A stretch of DNA of 18,181 nucleotides, from contig JAJDEH010000138.1 in assembly GCA_029259935.1 (NCBI GenBank), positions 1 through 18,181 on the forward strand, read 5' to 3'. The notes beneath the pieces are model-generated. The model saw only the letters and a list, made by a program, of their open reading frames with translations. It was not told the origin of the DNA and did not search any database. Positions 1-9,300 of the stretch are shown in pieces (the stretch's first letter is position 1; every line of letters begins with the position of its first letter). Source of the DNA: Planctomycetota bacterium (GTDB lineage: Bacteria > Planctomycetota > Planctomycetia > Pirellulales > Pirellulaceae). The position numbers and the translations under genes were made by a program.

Positions 1-1
1 G

Positions 2-1657
2 TACCGTCCCGGTCCGCTGGAAGGCGGCATGGTCGACGATTACGTGGCCGTCAAAAACGGCCGCCAACAGCCCGAATACAAACACCCGGTGCTAGAGGAG
101 ATCCTGGAGGAAACGAACGGGGTGATGGTCTATCAAGAGCAGGTGATGCGGATCCTTAACCGGCTGGGCGGTATTCCGTTGGCCAAGGCGTACACTTGCA
201 TCAAGGCGATCAGCAAGAAGAAAGAAGCGATCATCGGCGAGAACCACGAGCAGTTCATCAAGGGGGCGGTGGAGAGTGGGCTGTCGAAGAAAGAGGCTGA
301 AGAATTTTGGGTGATGATCCTCAAGTTCGCCGGCTATGGCTTTAATAAATCGCACTCGACCGCCTATGCCCTGATCGCCTATCAAACCGCCTATTTGAAG
401 GCTCATCATTCCGTCGAGTTCATGGCGGCGTTGCTCTCGGGCGACATTCCGGGACGAAATTTTACGCGGAAGGATTCGTTGGTCGAACACTTGGAAGATT
501 GCCAGCGAATGGAAATCGAGGTCGTGCCGCCCGACGTCAACACGTCGGACGTCGACTTCGCCGTTGGCGATGGCAAGATCTTTTTTGGAATGTCGGCGGT
601 GAAAGGCTGTGGCGGGGCGGCCGCCGAGGCGATCGTGGCCGCCAGAAACAAAGAAGGCCGCTTTCGCGATCTCTTTGATTTTTGCGAACGGGTCGAAGCT
701 TCGGCGTGCAATCGTGCGGCCATCGAAACTCTGATTAAGGCCGGTGCCTTTGACTCGCTGGGCGCGCGACGCGCTCAACTGGCCGCGGTTGTCGATCGCG
801 CATTGCAGTCGGGTGCTTCCGCGTTGGCCGATCGTCGCAGTGGACAAAAGAGCCTCTTCGGGGATGCCGCGAACGACGAAGAAGACGATGATGATGTCGC
901 CCTGCCCGACGTCCCCGAATGGGAGGAACGCGAACGGCTGCTCAACGAAAAAGAGGTGCTGGGGTTCTATTTGTCGAGCCATCCGCTAGCCGAATACGAA
1001 AAGAAGCTCTCCACCTACTGCACGCACACCACTGACACGATCGCCAAACTTCCCGACCGGGCCGAAGTGATGATGGGCGGCATGCTGTCGGCCATCAAGC
1101 ACGCGCACACGAAGAACCCGCGGCCCAATGCGCCCAGCAAGTATGCCAACTTCGACCTGGAGGATATGGCCGGGTCGATTCGCTGCATTCAGTGGCCCGA
1201 CGAATTTGAGAAATCGGGACATCTGATTCAGGCGGATGCCATCCTGGTCGTGCGGGGCGCGATCGATCGGCGCGGCGGCGACGAAGCCAATTTGATCGTT
1301 AATGAATTGATTCCAATCGACGAACTCGATTCCCGCTTTACGCGGGGCGTGAAGATCCGCCTGGACGAAGAGAAGCACGGCGCGGATGTGCTGAGCAAAA
1401 TCTACGAAGTCGTGCGGGGTTATCCAGGCAAGCGCGAGCTGCAGTTGTTGCTCAAGTTGGCTGACGGCCGGAGCGTACTGCTCAAGTCTCATCGCGTGGA
1501 GGTCGAAATTACGAGCGAACTGCGAGAACGCATCGACGATCTGCTTGGACCAGGAAATTATCAATTGATCGCCGCGCCGCCCTCGGTGTCCACCGCGCCC
1601 AAGAACGGCAGGTCGCGCCGAGGTGGCCGCCGTCCGGCTGGGGCTTCGCAATCCTAG
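2..1657 (+). CDS. dnaE: DNA polymerase III subunit alpha, C-terminal part (5' end outside window)
   Basis: This is the catalytic subunit of the replicative DNA polymerase. The reading frame is open from base 2 (YRPGPLEGGM...), so the gene begins before the window; 551 residues are visible. Family landmarks of the polymerase core are present: RPGP at visible residues 2-5, MVYQEQV near 42-48 and GFNKSHSTAYA near 113-123. After these come a helix-hairpin-helix-like region (about 180-260), an acidic linker rich in D/E (about 290-305), an OB-fold-like region (about 350-440) and a basic tail ending RSRRGGRRPAG. Family knowledge places clamp and tau contacts in this C-terminal half. The frame ends in TAG at 1655-1657. 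A methionine at base 29 is internal to the conserved core and is not the start. No operon partner is visible downstream. Confidence 0.96.
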   Translation, partial: YRPGPLEGGMVDDYVAVKNGRQQPEYKHPVLEEILEETNGVMVYQEQVMRILNRLGGIPLAKAYTCIKAISKKKEAIIGENHEQFIKGAVESGLSKKEAEEFWVMILKFAGYGFNKSHSTAYALIAYQTAYLKAHHSVEFMAALLSGDIPGRNFTRKDSLVEHLEDCQRMEIEVVPPDVNTSDVDFAVGDGKIFFGMSAVKGCGGAAAEAIVAARNKEGRFRDLFDFCERVEASACNRAAIETLIKAGAFDSLGARRAQLAAVVDRALQSGASALADRRSGQKSLFGDAANDEEDDDDVALPDVPEWEERERLLNEKEVLGFYLSSHPLAEYEKKLSTYCTHTTDTIAKLPDRAEVMMGGMLSAIKHAHTKNPRPNAPSKYANFDLEDMAGSIRCIQWPDEFEKSGHLIQADAILVVRGAIDRRGGDEANLIVNELIPIDELDSRFTRGVKIRLDEEKHGADVLSKIYEVVRGYPGKRELQLLLKLADGRSVLLKSHRVEVEITSELRERIDDLLGPGNYQLIAAPPSVSTAPKNGRSRRGGRRPAGASQS

Positions 1658-2017
1658 GCGTTTAGAATGAAGGTCTGATTGGACGCTTCCTTCCCAACGC
1701 GGTCGGGCCGCTATCGCCGGTCGTGACGAAGGCGATGTCGCGATCGAAACTCAGGTCGTCCAAAGCGCTGGCGATTTCTGTTGCTTAGTTTCGGGTACTC
1801 CCGTTTGCGCAAGGGTGTAAAGCGTTCTTTATCATCCACCGTTGGGGGTGGAAGTCAGGTGTCACCCTAACCGCCTGACTGGTCATGGCTTATCGACTGG
1901 TAAGCTGGAACGGCACGAATCTTGCCAAGGTAGAGGCTTGTCGCTGACTCCCGTGCGACTTCAGGACACTCATCCAGAGCGAAATAAGCCATTCAGAATG
2001 GCAGTTAGGCAATCATC
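1658..2017. other. 360-bp intergenic region with small inverted repeats
   Basis: I see no convincing gene here. A 78-codon frame at 1842-2078 runs into the next gene in another frame, resembles no family I know and is treated as chance. The region holds small inverted repeats: ATCGCC 1713-1718 with GGCGAT 1731-1736; TCCACC 1835-1840 with GGTGGA 1847-1852; AGTCAGG 1853-1859 with CCTGACT 1874-1880; and GCCATT 1988-1993 with AATGGC 1997-2002. None is followed by a T run, so none is a clear intrinsic terminator. The last hairpin ends 15 bases before the downstream ATG and could affect ribosome access. The gap probably holds the 3' end of the dnaE transcript and the promoter or leader of the PEP-CTERM gene. 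Confidence 0.5.
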
Positions 2018-2761
2018 ATGTGGTTCGCGTTGCAGAAAATTCGACGGCCAATTCAGCCTCTATTCTTCGTTTTCGTGATCGGCTACGCGGCCCCCTCGAC
2101 GGTATTTGGCGATACGGTTGTCGGCAGTATTGGTGGAACAGTGTCGGGAATTCTTGAAAACGGGCTGGGTGATGCGCCCGATTCCGTTTCGAACTCCGAC
2201 GCCGTCACCATCGACTTTGTCTATGATTCGACTGCCACACCGTCCATGTCATCGCCGACGCAAGCACTCTACGGCATGGGAATCAAATTGAACATGACGG
2301 TGACGATTGGAGCCAACGTCTGGGAAATGTTCGTTAGCGACTCCACGCTCGGGGCGGTCACACTCGCGAACGAGCTAAGCCTGAACGACCAGTTCTTGGT
2401 GGCTGCGAGTTCCAGTGAATCATCCATCTCGTCCTTCCCGAACCAATTGGCCAACTCCTTCATGTTCTTTCAGATAGATGATACCGGGCCCCCCGCGCCG
2501 TTTCTTTCGTCGATCGCCCTACCAACCAGCCTTGCCGACATCAACCTGTCAGACGTCGATGTCCCCGCCTTCGGTGCCCTTGCGTCAAACGATGGATCGG
2601 ACGGTTATTCGATTCAATTCCAGCTTGACCCTAATAGCCTCAGTCTCACATCATCGGGGTCGGTGCCAGTACCCGAGCCATCCATGATATCGATTTGGTT
2701 GTTGGCCCTTGGAGCGGCTTCCCTAGCGCTAACTCGTCGCTGCGTGAAAACGCATGCCTAG
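2018..2761 (+). CDS. PEP-CTERM sorting domain protein, exported, function unknown
   Basis: This is a 247-residue exported protein. The N-terminus has basic residues (K7, R9, R10) followed by a hydrophobic stretch at about 14-30, typical of a signal peptide, with plausible cleavage after VFG at about 31. The C-terminus is a textbook PEP-CTERM signal: VPEP at 218-221, a hydrophobic helix at about 222-238 and the basic pair RR at 240-241. In the known system this tail is recognised by an exosortase, cleaved, and the protein is delivered to the envelope or extracellular matrix. The roughly 180 residues between are rich in S, T, D and G and look beta-rich; I recognise no enzymatic motif. No exosortase gene is in the window. 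The ATG at 2018 lacks a strong Shine-Dalgarno sequence (a weak AGGCA lies upstream). Its stop faces the stop of the kinase gene at 2828, so the two genes are convergent. Confidence 0.85.
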   Translation: MWFALQKIRRPIQPLFFVFVIGYAAPSTVFGDTVVGSIGGTVSGILENGLGDAPDSVSNSDAVTIDFVYDSTATPSMSSPTQALYGMGIKLNMTVTIGANVWEMFVSDSTLGAVTLANELSLNDQFLVAASSSESSISSFPNQLANSFMFFQIDDTGPPAPFLSSIALPTSLADINLSDVDVPAFGALASNDGSDGYSIQFQLDPNSLSLTSSGSVPVPEPSMISIWLLALGAASLALTRRCVKTHA

Positions 2762-2827
2762 TGGTCAGATCGGGGCGGGTCTTTGGCCACGAGTAACCGA
2801 AGCTGGCCAAGCAAGTACTCAAAACTT

Positions 2828-5800
2828 TTAGCGGATTGTCCTTGCAACGCGGAAGCCGTAAATGGAATCGAGGATATCTGGTCTCTTTGCAAATTCCGCG
2901 GCGGATCGGACATTTCCTGGCCGGTCCGTGAACATCCCGCCACATTGGAGGCGGCGAATGTCGTTCCGCACCGGCGACGACAGCACGGTCAACCTGTGAT
3001 GCGTTACCGCGTCCTTGCCGGCGTTCAGCATCCATTCAAGCACGTTGCCGTGCATGTCGAACAGGCCCGCATCGTTGGGTAGAAGTTGGCCCACTGGTTT
3101 GCTTATTCCAGAAGAGTTCAAAACGGTATTGGCATATCTGTCCAATAACGAAACGGGATCACCGAACGAGTAGGTGCTGCCGGTCCCGCAGCGGCAGGCT
3201 TGTCGCCATTCTCGAAACGTAGGCAGTCGATAGCCCCGCAATTCGAGGCAGTTCTTTTTGATCTTCATCCCATCGGAGTATTTGCCATCAGGCCCAGGCT
3301 CGTAAACCCACTGATCCTCGCTGATCCCGTCGCGGGCGCTGAGCCAATTGCAGTACTCGGCGGCAGCGTACCAACTGATGGAAGACGCGGGACGATCCGG
3401 CGCCCAACGCTGGTCCTGACGAAGTCGGTCGGCCAATTCCGGGGGAACTTTTCCGTGGCTGTCGTCGAATCGGGCAAATTCGGAAGCGGTCAATTCACAG
3501 CTTGCGATGGCGAAGTTGTATTGTTCGGTTCGGTTGCTCCGTCTGGCCATGGACGACATCGCAACCATCGTCTGTCCCTGCGAATTGACGAACCAGCGAT
3601 ACTCGCCAACAGGCAGGATCTCCGAGGGAACCCGCCGATTCGCCTCGGACATTGGCGGCAATGGAAATTTCCATCGCCGCAGCGCCCATGATGCGGAAGC
3701 GTGAATGCCGGGATCAGGGTCGGAAGTGTAGGACTGCGCCATCCATGCCGCGATTCCTTCGCGATCCGCGACTGGAATTCTCTCCTGATCCAGTCCACCA
3801 AGGGCTTGAATCAACGCCCGGCGAATCGAAACGTCGTCTTCCTGCCGCAATCGAGCGAACAGGATGTTGTGATCGGTATCAAGTTGCCCGAGAAATTCGA
3901 TGACGTAACTGCGAATTGACGGATTGGCGGTGAATTTCAGCAATGGCCAGACTTTGTCTCCGTAGCCGAGTTGCACCAGCGCGACGGCGGCGATTGCCTG
4001 ACGTTGCCAGTGTGTCTCGCGCTGCTGGGGGTCTGGCTGACCCGCAATTTTGGCCCGCATTTGGTCGATCAGCAGTGGCTTCGCCGTTGCAGCGTGCGGA
4101 CGCAGGCTGGCAATTAACGGCTTGAATTCAGCGGACGTATCGGCAGCCAGAACCACATTGGCAAGTTTGTCTGGTTCACGCCGGCAATACTCGGCCAACG
4201 CAAGAGCCGCCGCTTTTAAGTGTGTAGCGGGGTTCTCGCGGTTTGCGTGAATGGCCGTCAACTCGTTGACTATTTGGTGACTGGCGGGTTGGAAATACAA
4301 CAGCCAATAACCAAAATCGGTGGACGACACCGTGCCGGTGAGATGCTGGGCGACGAAGGTAGCGATTTCGTTCCAGCGTTCGTCGCTCGGTGCAAACTCC
4401 GCCAGACAGGCCGCCGCCCGAAACCTCGCTTCGGCACTGTGCTGTTCGCCCGAAGCCATCGGCCACAGCGAATCGATAATCTTGTCCCGATAGGGCCGTA
4501 GGGTGTCTCGCAACACGGAAAACTGACGGGGCGTTACTTGGTGGAGTTGTTCTTGCAAGAAGTCGCGTTTGCTTGCGTCGACCGGCGCAAGGGCCAGCGC
4601 CGCATGCAATCGCTCCGTGGAGCCAGGCTTCGATTGGTTAAAACGCTGTCGGAGCATGGGATCGGTCCACTCTCGGTGGAGTCTCATACCCTCAACCAAG
4701 GTGGGGACTCGAGCGGTATCGGCCAACGGCAAGGCATCGACCAGTCCCCGGGCGTGCGCGGTATTCTGTCGCTCAATCACGGTATTGCGAATACCCCAGC
4801 TGGAGAGACCGGCAATTACTAACAATGTCGCGGCCGCGGCGACGGTCCACAGCGTCGTCTGGCGGCGTTTTCGCTCTTCTTCCGCTCTCACGTTGGCCCG
4901 GGCCGTGGCGATCTCCGCTTCCTTCAAACGGGTTTGTATGGCGTTCAAATGGGATGAGATGCGCGTGGCGACCGCGCCGGCATCCGGCGGCCGGTCGGCT
5001 GGCTTCCGTTGCAGGCAGTCCTTGGCCAATTGAACCAATTGTTGATCGCAGTAACATCGATCGAGTTGCTCGCCCGCCACATCCAAATCGCCGGACGCCA
5101 GTTCTCCCGTCAGGATCTCGTACAGAATTCCACCTAGGGCAAACACATCCGCGGTCTTATCGGCCTGGCCTTGGTGTTGCTCGGGAGGCATATAGGCCGG
5201 AGTGCCCATGGCCTGTCCCATTCGCGTGTGGTGCGGGCTGTTGCCCGTGTCGACGTCAACCGTGGCCGATTCGACCACGGCGGTGGCGGCCGATGCTTCA
5301 CTCCTCGCGGGTGCCGGCTGTTTTTCGTCAAGCAACTTGGCCAGTCCCCAATCCATGACCTGGACTTCGCCAAACTCGCCCACCATCACGTTGGCCGGCT
5401 TGAGGTCGCGATGGATAACATCGCGGGTATGCGCGAACGCCATTGCCTGGCAGATCTGTTCGAAGATTCCCAGAAACTTGGCTTGGTCACCGGCCGCGTC
5501 TTGACTGCTTGCCAGCAAGTCGGCCAATGTCTTGCCCTTGACGAGCTTCATGGCAATAAAGCGACGTCCGTCCGGCAGCCGGCCGATTTCGTAAACGGGG
5601 GCAATGCCCGGGTGTTGCAGTTGCCCGCCGATCTGGGCCTCCTGATGAAATCGACGCACGATCTCCGCGCTGTCCTGGCCATCTTCGCGAAGCACTTTGA
5701 TGGCGACGTCGCGGCGAATGTTGTTGTCGAAAGCGCGCAGAACGACGCCCATCCCGCCACGGGCAATCTCGTCACCAAGGTCGTACCGTTGGCGATCGTT

Positions 5801-6034
5801 GCCGGCCAAAGGAAAATCGACATTCAATTCTCGCATTCGCTCGATCAGCGGAGCGAGCGGGGGATCCAATTTCTCCAAGACCTCCGCACAGGTGTCGCAG
5901 CACTCTAAATGGCTTTCCACCTTCGTCTCTCGTTCCGGCGGCAGCTTGTTTTCAAGCCAATCACGTAGCTGTTCCGTCGACAGATGGGGAGAATCCCATG
6001 TCCCATGATCGTGAACACCGACGAACGTGGTCAT
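2828..6034 (-). CDS. Membrane Ser/Thr protein kinase with zinc-finger-like N-terminus, HEAT-like repeats and FGE-sulfatase-like C-terminus (copy 1)
   Basis: This 1068-residue protein phosphorylates Ser/Thr on unknown targets. Domains in order: an anti-sigma-like HxxxCxxC motif (H42, C46, C49); kinase domain about 84-362 with glycine loop ARGGMGVV 91-98, catalytic K113, E132, HRDLKPAN 208-215, DWG 228-230 (DWG for DFG is common in planctomycete kinases) and GTPAYMPPE near 277-285; a charged helix at about 366-392; one membrane helix about 395-415; an alpha-helical HEAT-like region to about 800; and an FGE-sulfatase-like domain 812-1068 with [10 protein letters not shown] 934-943 and [15 protein letters not shown] 987-1001. 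If the kinase is cytoplasmic, the C-terminal half lies outside the membrane and probably senses a ligand. The cysteine pair used by true formylglycine-generating enzymes is not visible after CGGMF (1031-1035), so enzymatic activity of this domain is doubtful. It is a tandem paralogue of the gene at 6326-9487. The start is supported by matching N-termini in both copies and by related leader sequence. Confidence 0.9.
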   Translation of the reverse strand: MTTFVGVHDHGTWDSPHLSTEQLRDWLENKLPPERETKVESHLECCDTCAEVLEKLDPPLAPLIERMRELNVDFPLAGNDRQRYDLGDEIARGGMGVVLRAFDNNIRRDVAIKVLREDGQDSAEIVRRFHQEAQIGGQLQHPGIAPVYEIGRLPDGRRFIAMKLVKGKTLADLLASSQDAAGDQAKFLGIFEQICQAMAFAHTRDVIHRDLKPANVMVGEFGEVQVMDWGLAKLLDEKQPAPARSEASAATAVVESATVDVDTGNSPHHTRMGQAMGTPAYMPPEQHQGQADKTADVFALGGILYEILTGELASGDLDVAGEQLDRCYCDQQLVQLAKDCLQRKPADRPPDAGAVATRISSHLNAIQTRLKEAEIATARANVRAEEERKRRQTTLWTVAAAATLLVIAGLSSWGIRNTVIERQNTAHARGLVDALPLADTARVPTLVEGMRLHREWTDPMLRQRFNQSKPGSTERLHAALALAPVDASKRDFLQEQLHQVTPRQFSVLRDTLRPYRDKIIDSLWPMASGEQHSAEARFRAAACLAEFAPSDERWNEIATFVAQHLTGTVSSTDFGYWLLYFQPASHQIVNELTAIHANRENPATHLKAAALALAEYCRREPDKLANVVLAADTSAEFKPLIASLRPHAATAKPLLIDQMRAKIAGQPDPQQRETHWQRQAIAAVALVQLGYGDKVWPLLKFTANPSIRSYVIEFLGQLDTDHNILFARLRQEDDVSIRRALIQALGGLDQERIPVADREGIAAWMAQSYTSDPDPGIHASASWALRRWKFPLPPMSEANRRVPSEILPVGEYRWFVNSQGQTMVAMSSMARRSNRTEQYNFAIASCELTASEFARFDDSHGKVPPELADRLRQDQRWAPDRPASSISWYAAAEYCNWLSARDGISEDQWVYEPGPDGKYSDGMKIKKNCLELRGYRLPTFREWRQACRCGTGSTYSFGDPVSLLDRYANTVLNSSGISKPVGQLLPNDAGLFDMHGNVLEWMLNAGKDAVTHHRLTVLSSPVRNDIRRLQCGGMFTDRPGNVRSAAEFAKRPDILDSIYGFRVARTIR

Positions 6035-6062
6035 AATTCCGTGAAGAGTTTTTCGTGAGCGT

Positions 6063-6093
6063 GTTAGTTAGGCGGCACGTTAGTTCGGCAGCG
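6063..6093 (-). promoter_or_regulatory. Imperfect tandem direct repeat upstream of kinase copy 1
   Basis: Two related 15-base units lie at 6063-6077 and 6079-6093, offset by 16 bases and both beginning GTTAGTT (+ strand), followed by AGGCGGCA and CGGCAGCG. They lie 29-59 bases upstream of the kinase start codon, where a promoter or regulator site would be expected. The match is imperfect and no regulator is known, so a binding role is only inferred. Confidence 0.3.
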
Positions 6094-6167
6094 AGAGTGT
6101 GGCGCTTGCATTGAGTTCGCGACACATGCCGAACGTGGTTGGGCGGACCTAAGCCAAGATACTTCAC

Positions 6168-6209
6168 GTCGTTTCAAGCTGCAAGCTAGTCGTTTCAAGC
6201 TGCAAGCTA
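6168..6209. repeat. Perfect 21-bp tandem direct repeat, two copies
   Basis: The same 21-base unit occurs at 6168-6188 and 6189-6209 with no mismatch and no spacer. It starts GTCGTTTCAAGC and ends TGCAAGCTA; a further AAGGGGCGG follows the second copy. It lies between the two kinase genes, about 135-175 bases upstream of copy 1 and outside any gene. The unit is internally repetitive (CAAGCT occurs twice). It may be a small expandable repeat or a truncated member of a dispersed family. Confidence 0.85.
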
Positions 6210-6295
6210 AAGGGGCGGCAACCTCAATCAATGAGCCCGTCACGCCAGGCCCCCCCTAAATCTGGAGACCGCTCCTTTGGGTTGTTTGCCTCGGG

Positions 6296-6321
6296 CTGGC
6301 GATCATTGATCCGCGCGCCAG
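6296..6321 (-). terminator. Possible hairpin just after kinase copy 2
   Basis: Immediately beyond the stop of the kinase at 6326-9487, CTGGC 6296-6300 can pair with GCCAG 6317-6321. GATC 6301-6304 can pair with GATC 6308-6311 around a 3-base loop, leaving a bulge of about five bases on one side. There is no T run on the transcript side, so it is not a classical intrinsic terminator. It could end or stabilise the transcript of the upstream kinase. Confidence 0.3.
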
Positions 6322-6325
6322 GCGT

Positions 6326-9300
6326 TCAAGGATGCGTTCTGATCAGACGGATACCGTAGGTAACGTCGTGAGCGTTTGGAAAATTACTGAAGTTGTTGTA
6401 GGTGGAGCGGACATTTTCGGGCCGGTCCGTGAACATCCCGCCGCACAATCCGCGTAGACGGTTGTTGCGAACCGGCGACAGCGGTCCTGGAACCTCGCCC
6501 ATCGTCCATTCCAGCAAATTGCCATGCATGTCGAACAATCCGGCGTCGTTAGGCAGCAGCGACCCGACTGGTTGACTGGCAGGAGCGAAACTCATGATCG
6601 ACCGGCCATATTTGTGTAGCAAAGGGACCGGCTCGCCGAAACCGTACTCACTTGTGGTGCCCGCGCGGCAGGCGACTTCCCATTCGCGTAGCGTGGGCAG
6701 CCGATATCCGCGCAACTGCCTAAAATTCTCCGCGACGTTCATGCCTTCGGCATATTCGCCGTTGGACGTTGGTTCGAAAACCCATTGATCCTTGGGAATC
6801 CCCTCCTGCTCGCTGAGCCAGTTGCAGTATTCGGCGGCCATGTACCAACTGATGCCAGGAGCTGGGCAGTCGTCAGTAGGCGTAAGCCGACGATCAACTC
6901 CATCATAGACTCCCCGAAACCGTTGATACTCGGTGAGCGTCACTTCACGGCTGGCAATGGCAAGCGTGTGGTCCACTTCGTCATCTCCGGACGCTACGTC
7001 GTCATCTCCGGACGCAAGGGCTAGGGACATCAGTACCATCGTTTGCCCCTGTGAATTGACGTACCAGCGAGGGCCGCCACCGTGTTCTCCCACAGGCAAT
7101 TCTGGTAGTGGCAGGTCCCATTGCCTCAATGCCCACGATGCCGAGCCGTGAATTCCTGGATCGGGATCCGTAACGTACAACTGACGCAGCAGGGACGCAA
7201 TTCGGTCGCGGTCCGCGACCGAAACTTGGCCGACTTCCAGCCCGCCCAAGGCTTGAATCAAGGCCCGACGAATCGATACGTCGTCCTCGGCCCGCAGTCG
7301 AGCCGCCAATGCGTTGTGATCGGTGCCGAGTTTTCCGAGATGTTCAATGATGAAGCTTCGCAGTGACGGATCCGGCGTAAACGCCAACATGGGCCAGACC
7401 ATCTCGCCGAAGCCCAGTTGCGCAAGCGTCACGGCGGCGATCGACTTTCGTTTCCAGTGGGCGTCACGTTGATCCGTCGTTGGATTCTCCGGCATGGCGG
7501 CGTGCATTTCGTCGACCAGTTGTTGTTTGACGTTTTCGGAATGCGTCCGGAGCGCCGCGATGAGCGGCGTGAATTCGGCACTGGTATCAGCGATCAGAAT
7601 GGCATCCGTCAGCCTGTCAGGGCGTTCGTGACAGTAATCCGCCAGGGCTTGCGCCGCCGCTTCCCTCCGTGCCAGGGAAAGGTCGCGGTCAGCTTGAAGG
7701 GCTGCCAGGGACTCAGCCAACTGTTCTCCCGCTGGGCGGAAATGTCGCAACCAGTCACCGAAATCGACGGACGAGACATTTCCTGTCAGGTACTTGGCAA
7801 TGAAAGGGGAAATTTCGTTCCAGCGTTCGTCATCGGGTGTATAGGCCGCTAGTGACGCTGCTGCCTGAAACCTTGAGGCTGCGGCGCGCTGTTCGTTCAG
7901 GGCAACGTCCCACAGCGGGCCGTTGATCTTGGCTTGATGGGGCCGCAGGGCATCTCGCACCACGGGAAATTCATGAGGCGTTACCTGATCCAATTGTTCA
8001 CGTAAATAGTCTCGTTTGCTTGGATCCACGGGCAACAGCGCGAGCGCCGCATGTAGGCGTTCCCTCGAACCGTGCTTCGACCGCGCGAAGCTTTCTCGGA
8101 GTAGCGGGTCGGTCCAGTCGCGATAAAACTTCATGTTTTCGATGATCGCGGGGACTCGAGTGGTGTCGGCCACCAGCAGGGTTTCGACCTGTCCCCGCGC
8201 GCGGTCGGACTGCTGCCGCTCGATCATCGCATTGCGAATGAGAACCGCCGATCCGGCCACGATCACCAGCACCGTGGCGGCCAGCGCGACCGTCCGCACC
8301 GTCCGCTGGCGACGCCTTCGCTCTTCTTCCGCCTCCATCTTGGCGCGAGCCGTGGCGATGTCCGCTTCTTTTAGCCGCTGCTGAATGGCGTTCAGGTGGG
8401 CCGAGATGCGCGCGGCGACCGCACCGGCATTGTGCGGGCGATCGGCTTGATTTCGTTGCAAGCAGTCCTTTGCCAGTTGAACAACTGCCTCATCACCCTG
8501 GCATTGGTCGAGTCGCTCGCGAGCGGCGTCCAAATTGGTGGAAATCAACTCCCCCGTTAGAATCTCGCAGAGAATCGCGCCCAGAGCAAACACATCCGCT
8601 GGCTTGTCGGCTCCGCCTTGGTATTGCTCAGGCGCCATGTACCCCGGAGTGCCCATGGCCTGCCCTAGCCGGGTGTGGTGCCCACTGATTGCGGTGGCGA
8701 CGTCAATGGATGAAGGTTTCACCGCGGTCGCGTCGCCGGTTGCTTCATCCGATGCTTCATCTATTGTTGCCGCCGACTGTTCATCTCCGACTAACTTAGC
8801 CAGACCCCAATCCATGACCTGAACTTCACCGAATTCGCCCACCATCACGTTGGCCGGCTTCAGGTCGCGATGGATAACGTCGCGGGTATGCGCGAAGGCC
8901 ATCGCCTGGCAGACCTGCTCGAAGATTCCCAGGAATTTGGCTTGGTCACCGGCAGCATCTTGACCGTGGGCCAGCAAGTCGGCCAGTGTCTTGCCCTTGA
9001 CAAGCTTCATGGCAATAAAGCGACGTCCGTCCGGCAGGCGACCGATTTCATAAACGGGGGCAATGCCCGGGTGTTGCAGTTGCCCGCCGATCTGGGCCTC
9101 CTGGTGAAATCGACCGACGATCTCCGCGTTCTCCCGCCCGTCATTGCGTAGCACTTTGATGGCAACGTCGCGGCGAATGTTGTTGTCGAAAGCTCGCAGC
9201 ACGACTCCCATCCCGCCGCGGGCAATCTCGTCACCCAGGTCGTACCGTTGGCGATCGGTGCCGGCCACGGGAAAATCGACGTTCAACTCCCGCATTCGCT

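Noticed and set aside
92..982. 296-codon open frame antisense to dnaE
   Set aside because: It lies wholly opposite a strongly conserved polymerase gene, resembles no family and is typical of GC-rich antisense shadow frames.
1842..2078. 78-codon frame before the PEP-CTERM gene, and a possible group II intron or riboswitch remnant
   Set aside because: The frame overlaps the real gene in another frame and has no family likeness. The hairpins do not match the group II domain V or the cobalamin-box patterns I looked for.
2762..2827. Bidirectional terminator between the convergent PEP-CTERM and kinase genes
   Set aside because: Only short, imperfect pairings (such as GGCCA with TGGCC) are visible and there is no T run, so a terminator cannot be supported.
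5171..5908. 245-codon open frame opposite kinase copy 1
   Set aside because: It mirrors the conserved kinase core, and a similar antisense frame occurs opposite copy 2 only because the DNA is duplicated. No start signal or protein family is visible.
6168..6209. CRISPR array
   Set aside because: The 21-base copies abut without spacers, there are only two, and no cas genes are present.
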